A DNA stretch of 7,310 nt from an uncultured Steroidobacteraceae bacterium (GTDB lineage Bacteria > Pseudomonadota > Gammaproteobacteria > Steroidobacterales > Steroidobacteraceae). Location: positions 1-7,310 of the forward strand of contig CATPBQ010000209.1 of the NCBI GenBank assembly GCA_955652795.1, written 5' to 3'. How positions within the stretch are numbered: position 1 is the stretch's first letter; the number at the start of each line of letters is the position of its first letter. A program made the translations under genes and the position numbers. Below the pieces are notes generated by a model. That model saw only the letters and a list, made by a program, of their open reading frames with translations, searched no databases and had not been told where the DNA came from. Positions 5,460 through 7,310 of the stretch are shown piece after piece.

Positions 5460-6618
5460 AAGCCTTTCGCAGGCGCGCGGCGAAGGCGTTGAGCCGCACG
5501 GCCGCCTCATCGAGCGTACTGTCCTGCTTGGCAATGCACAGCCGCACGAACGGCAGCGCTTGCGGGCTGGCATAGAAGGGCGACAGGGGGATCGTCGCCA
5601 CGCGCGCCTGCGTCAGCAGCCGCTCGGCGAAATCCAGATCATCGCTCGCCGCAAAGGCGCTGAAGTCCAGCAGCTGGAAATACGTCCCCTGCGCCGGCGG
5701 CAGGCCGAAGCCCGATGCGCTCAGCGCGCGGCGCAGGCGATCGCGCTTCGCCTGGAAGAAGCCGGCGAGTCCGCGGCCGCAGTCGGGTCGCTCCGCCAGA
5801 TACGCCGCGATGGCATGTTGCAGCGGATGGGCGATGCTGAAGGTGTTGAACTGATGCACCTTGCGCAGCTCGCGGGTGAGTGCCGCGGGTGCCACGCAGT
5901 AGCCGACGCGCAGGCCGGTGGCGTGCAGGGTCTTGCCGAAGGAAAACACCGCAAAGCTGCGCGACGCGAGCCCCGGATGCGTCAGCACGGAAATGTGCCG
6001 GCCGCCGTCGAACACCACGTGCTCGTAGACCTCGTCGGACAGCACCACGATGTCCCGGTTACGGATCAGCTGCGCCAGCGCGTCCAGGTCAGCGCCCGTG
6101 GCCGTGGTGCAGGCGGGATTGTGCGGGCTGTTGAACAGCACCAGGCGCGTGCGCTCATTCACCGCGGCGCGCACGCGCTCCCAGTCATAGCGAAAACCCG
6201 GCTGCGCGAGCGGCAGCCGCACGCAGCGTCCGCCCGCGAGCCGCACGGCGGGCTCGTAGGAATCGTAGGCGGGATCGAAGACGATGGCTTCGTCACCGGT
6301 ACCGATGACGGCCTGAACCGCCGAAAAGATCGCCTCGGTCGCACCCAGTGTGATCGTGATTTCGCTCTCCGGGTCGGCGCTCAGGCCATAGACAGACAGG
6401 AGCTTGGCGGCGATGCGCTCGCGCAGCGCGAGCAGGCCTTCCATGGGGGCGTACTGGTTGTGGCCGGCGGTCATGGCCGCGGCCACGAGTTCGGTGAGCC
6501 GTGGATCGATGGCGTAGTCGGGAAAACCCTGCCCGAGATTGAGAGCCTCGAGCTCGCGAGCACGGCGCGACATGATGGTGAAAATCGTCGTGCCGACCTC
6601 CGGCAGCTTGCTCGCCAC
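5458..6618 (-). CDS. ybdL: Methionine aminotransferase (YbdL-type, PLP-dependent)
   Basis: A 386-residue class I/II aminotransferase, the same length as E. coli YbdL and similar to it throughout: SKLPEVGTTIFT at the start, then INLSQGFPD-like LNLGQGFPD (27-34), NQYAPM (54-59), FDPAYDSY (114-121), SDEVYEH (194-200), SFGKT, GTYF (311-314), and VRLCIAK (358-364). Asn167, Asp195, Tyr198, the Schiff-base Lys229, Arg237 and the carboxylate-binding Arg359 are all present. YbdL transaminates methionine (also His and Phe) with 2-oxo acids; run in reverse, such enzymes finish the methionine salvage pathway from 4-methylthio-2-oxobutyrate. The start is GTG at 6618, with GGAGG six bases upstream, 12 bases after the glucokinase stop. 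It is tightly linked to the following trans-sulfuration-type enzyme. Nothing is broken. A broader kynurenine or glutamine transaminase activity is possible, as in related enzymes. Confidence 0.92.
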   Translation of the reverse strand: MASKLPEVGTTIFTIMSRRARELEALNLGQGFPDYAIDPRLTELVAAAMTAGHNQYAPMEGLLALRERIAAKLLSVYGLSADPESEITITLGATEAIFSAVQAVIGTGDEAIVFDPAYDSYEPAVRLAGGRCVRLPLAQPGFRYDWERVRAAVNERTRLVLFNSPHNPACTTATGADLDALAQLIRNRDIVVLSDEVYEHVVFDGGRHISVLTHPGLASRSFAVFSFGKTLHATGLRVGYCVAPAALTRELRKVHQFNTFSIAHPLQHAIAAYLAERPDCGRGLAGFFQAKRDRLRRALSASGFGLPPAQGTYFQLLDFSAFAASDDLDFAERLLTQARVATIPLSPFYASPQALPFVRLCIAKQDSTLDEAAVRLNAFAARLRKA

Positions 6619-6624
6619 GCACTG

Positions 6625-6629
6625 CCTCC
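6625..6629 (-). promoter_or_regulatory. Ribosome binding site for the GTG-started aminotransferase
   Basis: GGAGG on the - strand sits six bases before the GTG at 6618-6616. This strong site, together with the match of the following residues to the YbdL N-terminus, supports the GTG as the true start. Confidence 0.8.
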
Positions 6630-6630
6630 G

Positions 6631-7310
6631 TCAGGTTTCCGCCGCCGCCAGCGCCGCTCCGACCACGCCCGCCTGGCCGGCAAAATGCGCCGCTCGCAGC
6701 TGCGCCGGTGAGCGCAGCAGGGGCGCGAACTCCGCGAAGCGCTCGCTCACGGCGCCGCCGAGGATGAACACGTCGGGCCAGAACAGCTTGTGCATCGCCA
6801 GCAGGTAGTCGTTGACGCGCGCGATCCAGGCGGGAAAGTCCAGACCCTGCGCCGTGCGCACCTGCGCGGAGGCCCACTTCTCGGCGTCCATGCCGCGCAG
6901 TTCCAGATGCCCGAGTTCGCTGTTGGGAAAGAGTTTGCCGCCGGTGAACAGCGCCGAGCCGATGCCGGTGCCGAAAGTCAGCATGATCACCGTGCCGGTG
7001 CAGCCGCGGCCGCTACCGAAGCGCATCTCGGCGAGGCCGGCGGCATCCGCGTCATTCAGGAACAGTACCGGCCGCGCCAGCGCCCGTGAGGCGAGCGCCG
7101 CGCCGTTGGTGCCCACCCAGGCGGGATCGATGTTGGCGGCGGTATAGGCGGTACCGTCCTTGATGACGCTCGGGAAGGCGACACCGACCCGGCCGGCAGC
7201 CGCAGGGAATCTCCCGGCCAGCCCCGCCAGCACGCTTGTCAGCGCGACCGGGGTCGCCGGGCGGGGTGTGGGCGCGGAAACCAGCGCGCCCGTGAGGCGG
7301 CCGGCCTCGA
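6631..7310 (-). CDS. ppgK: Polyphosphate glucokinase (ROK family), 5'-truncated by window edge
   Basis: Transfers phosphate from inorganic polyphosphate, and usually also ATP, to glucose, giving glucose 6-phosphate. The frame is open to base 7308, giving 225 visible residues; about 20-30 N-terminal residues with the first phosphate loop are outside. A GTG at 7233 is in frame but is internal, because the upstream residues (TGALVSAPTPRPATP) continue the family pattern. Visible motifs, numbered from the residue coded at 7308: TAANID (56-61), LNDADAAGLAEMRFG (84-98) with the catalytic Asp86, LTFGTGIGSALF (110-121), PNSELGHLEL (128-137), and GGAVSERFAEF (184-194). The Cys-rich zinc motif of many ROK sugar kinases is absent, as expected for polyphosphate glucokinases. 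It ends 12 bases before the aminotransferase, so the three genes are probably co-transcribed from a promoter beyond the right edge. Confidence 0.93.
   Translation of the reverse strand, partial: EAGRLTGALVSAPTPRPATPVALTSVLAGLAGRFPAAAGRVGVAFPSVIKDGTAYTAANIDPAWVGTNGAALASRALARPVLFLNDADAAGLAEMRFGSGRGCTGTVIMLTFGTGIGSALFTGGKLFPNSELGHLELRGMDAEKWASAQVRTAQGLDFPAWIARVNDYLLAMHKLFWPDVFILGGAVSERFAEFAPLLRSPAQLRAAHFAGQAGVVGAALAAAET

Noticed and set aside
5260..6711. A 483-codon open frame on the + strand across the aminotransferase
   Set aside because: It is antisense to the YbdL-type gene, has no family motif, is dominated by Arg, Gln, His and Gly, and spans into two other genes. It is a shadow of codon bias.

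Overview
The window is GC-rich, densely coding bacterial chromosome with no mobile element, CRISPR array, tRNA or rRNA that I can see. The gene families suggest a high-GC proteobacterium, most likely gammaproteobacterial: an AceK isocitrate dehydrogenase kinase/phosphatase, a YbdL-type methionine aminotransferase and an iron-type superoxide dismutase. A ROK-family polyphosphate glucokinase is also present and is less diagnostic. Genus cannot be settled from this stretch.

Layout. Two gene clusters converge near 3450-3470. On the + strand lie the 3' three quarters of icd (NADP isocitrate dehydrogenase, cut by the left edge), a Nudix hydrolase with an N-terminal helical domain, and aceK, separated by only 23 and 15 bases. 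On the - strand, read from the right edge, lie a polyphosphate glucokinase (cut by the right edge), a methionine aminotransferase, a trans-sulfuration-family PLP enzyme, and, after a 139-base gap, a superoxide dismutase whose stop lies 19 bases from that of aceK.

How the genes relate. AceK phosphorylates and dephosphorylates Icd on one active-site serine, throttling the TCA cycle so that isocitrate can enter the glyoxylate bypass. Here enzyme and regulator share a transcription unit, instead of aceK following the glyoxylate genes aceB and aceA as in E. coli. The serine context is present in Icd and the key kinase/phosphatase residues are present in AceK, so the circuit looks intact. On the - strand, the aminotransferase and the trans-sulfuration enzyme are tightly coupled and both act on sulfur amino acids. 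The glucokinase is in the same tight run but has no obvious metabolic link.

Most interesting points. (1) The icd-nudix-aceK arrangement. (2) Short inverted repeats at all three + strand stop codons, two of which abut the next start codon. (3) A superoxide dismutase that keeps its four metal ligands but appears to have Cys for the gateway Tyr34 and Glu for Gln69, two residues that tune the metal site. (4) Unusual active-site motifs in the trans-sulfuration enzyme. I did not find a clearly new multi-gene system; most of the window is core metabolism.
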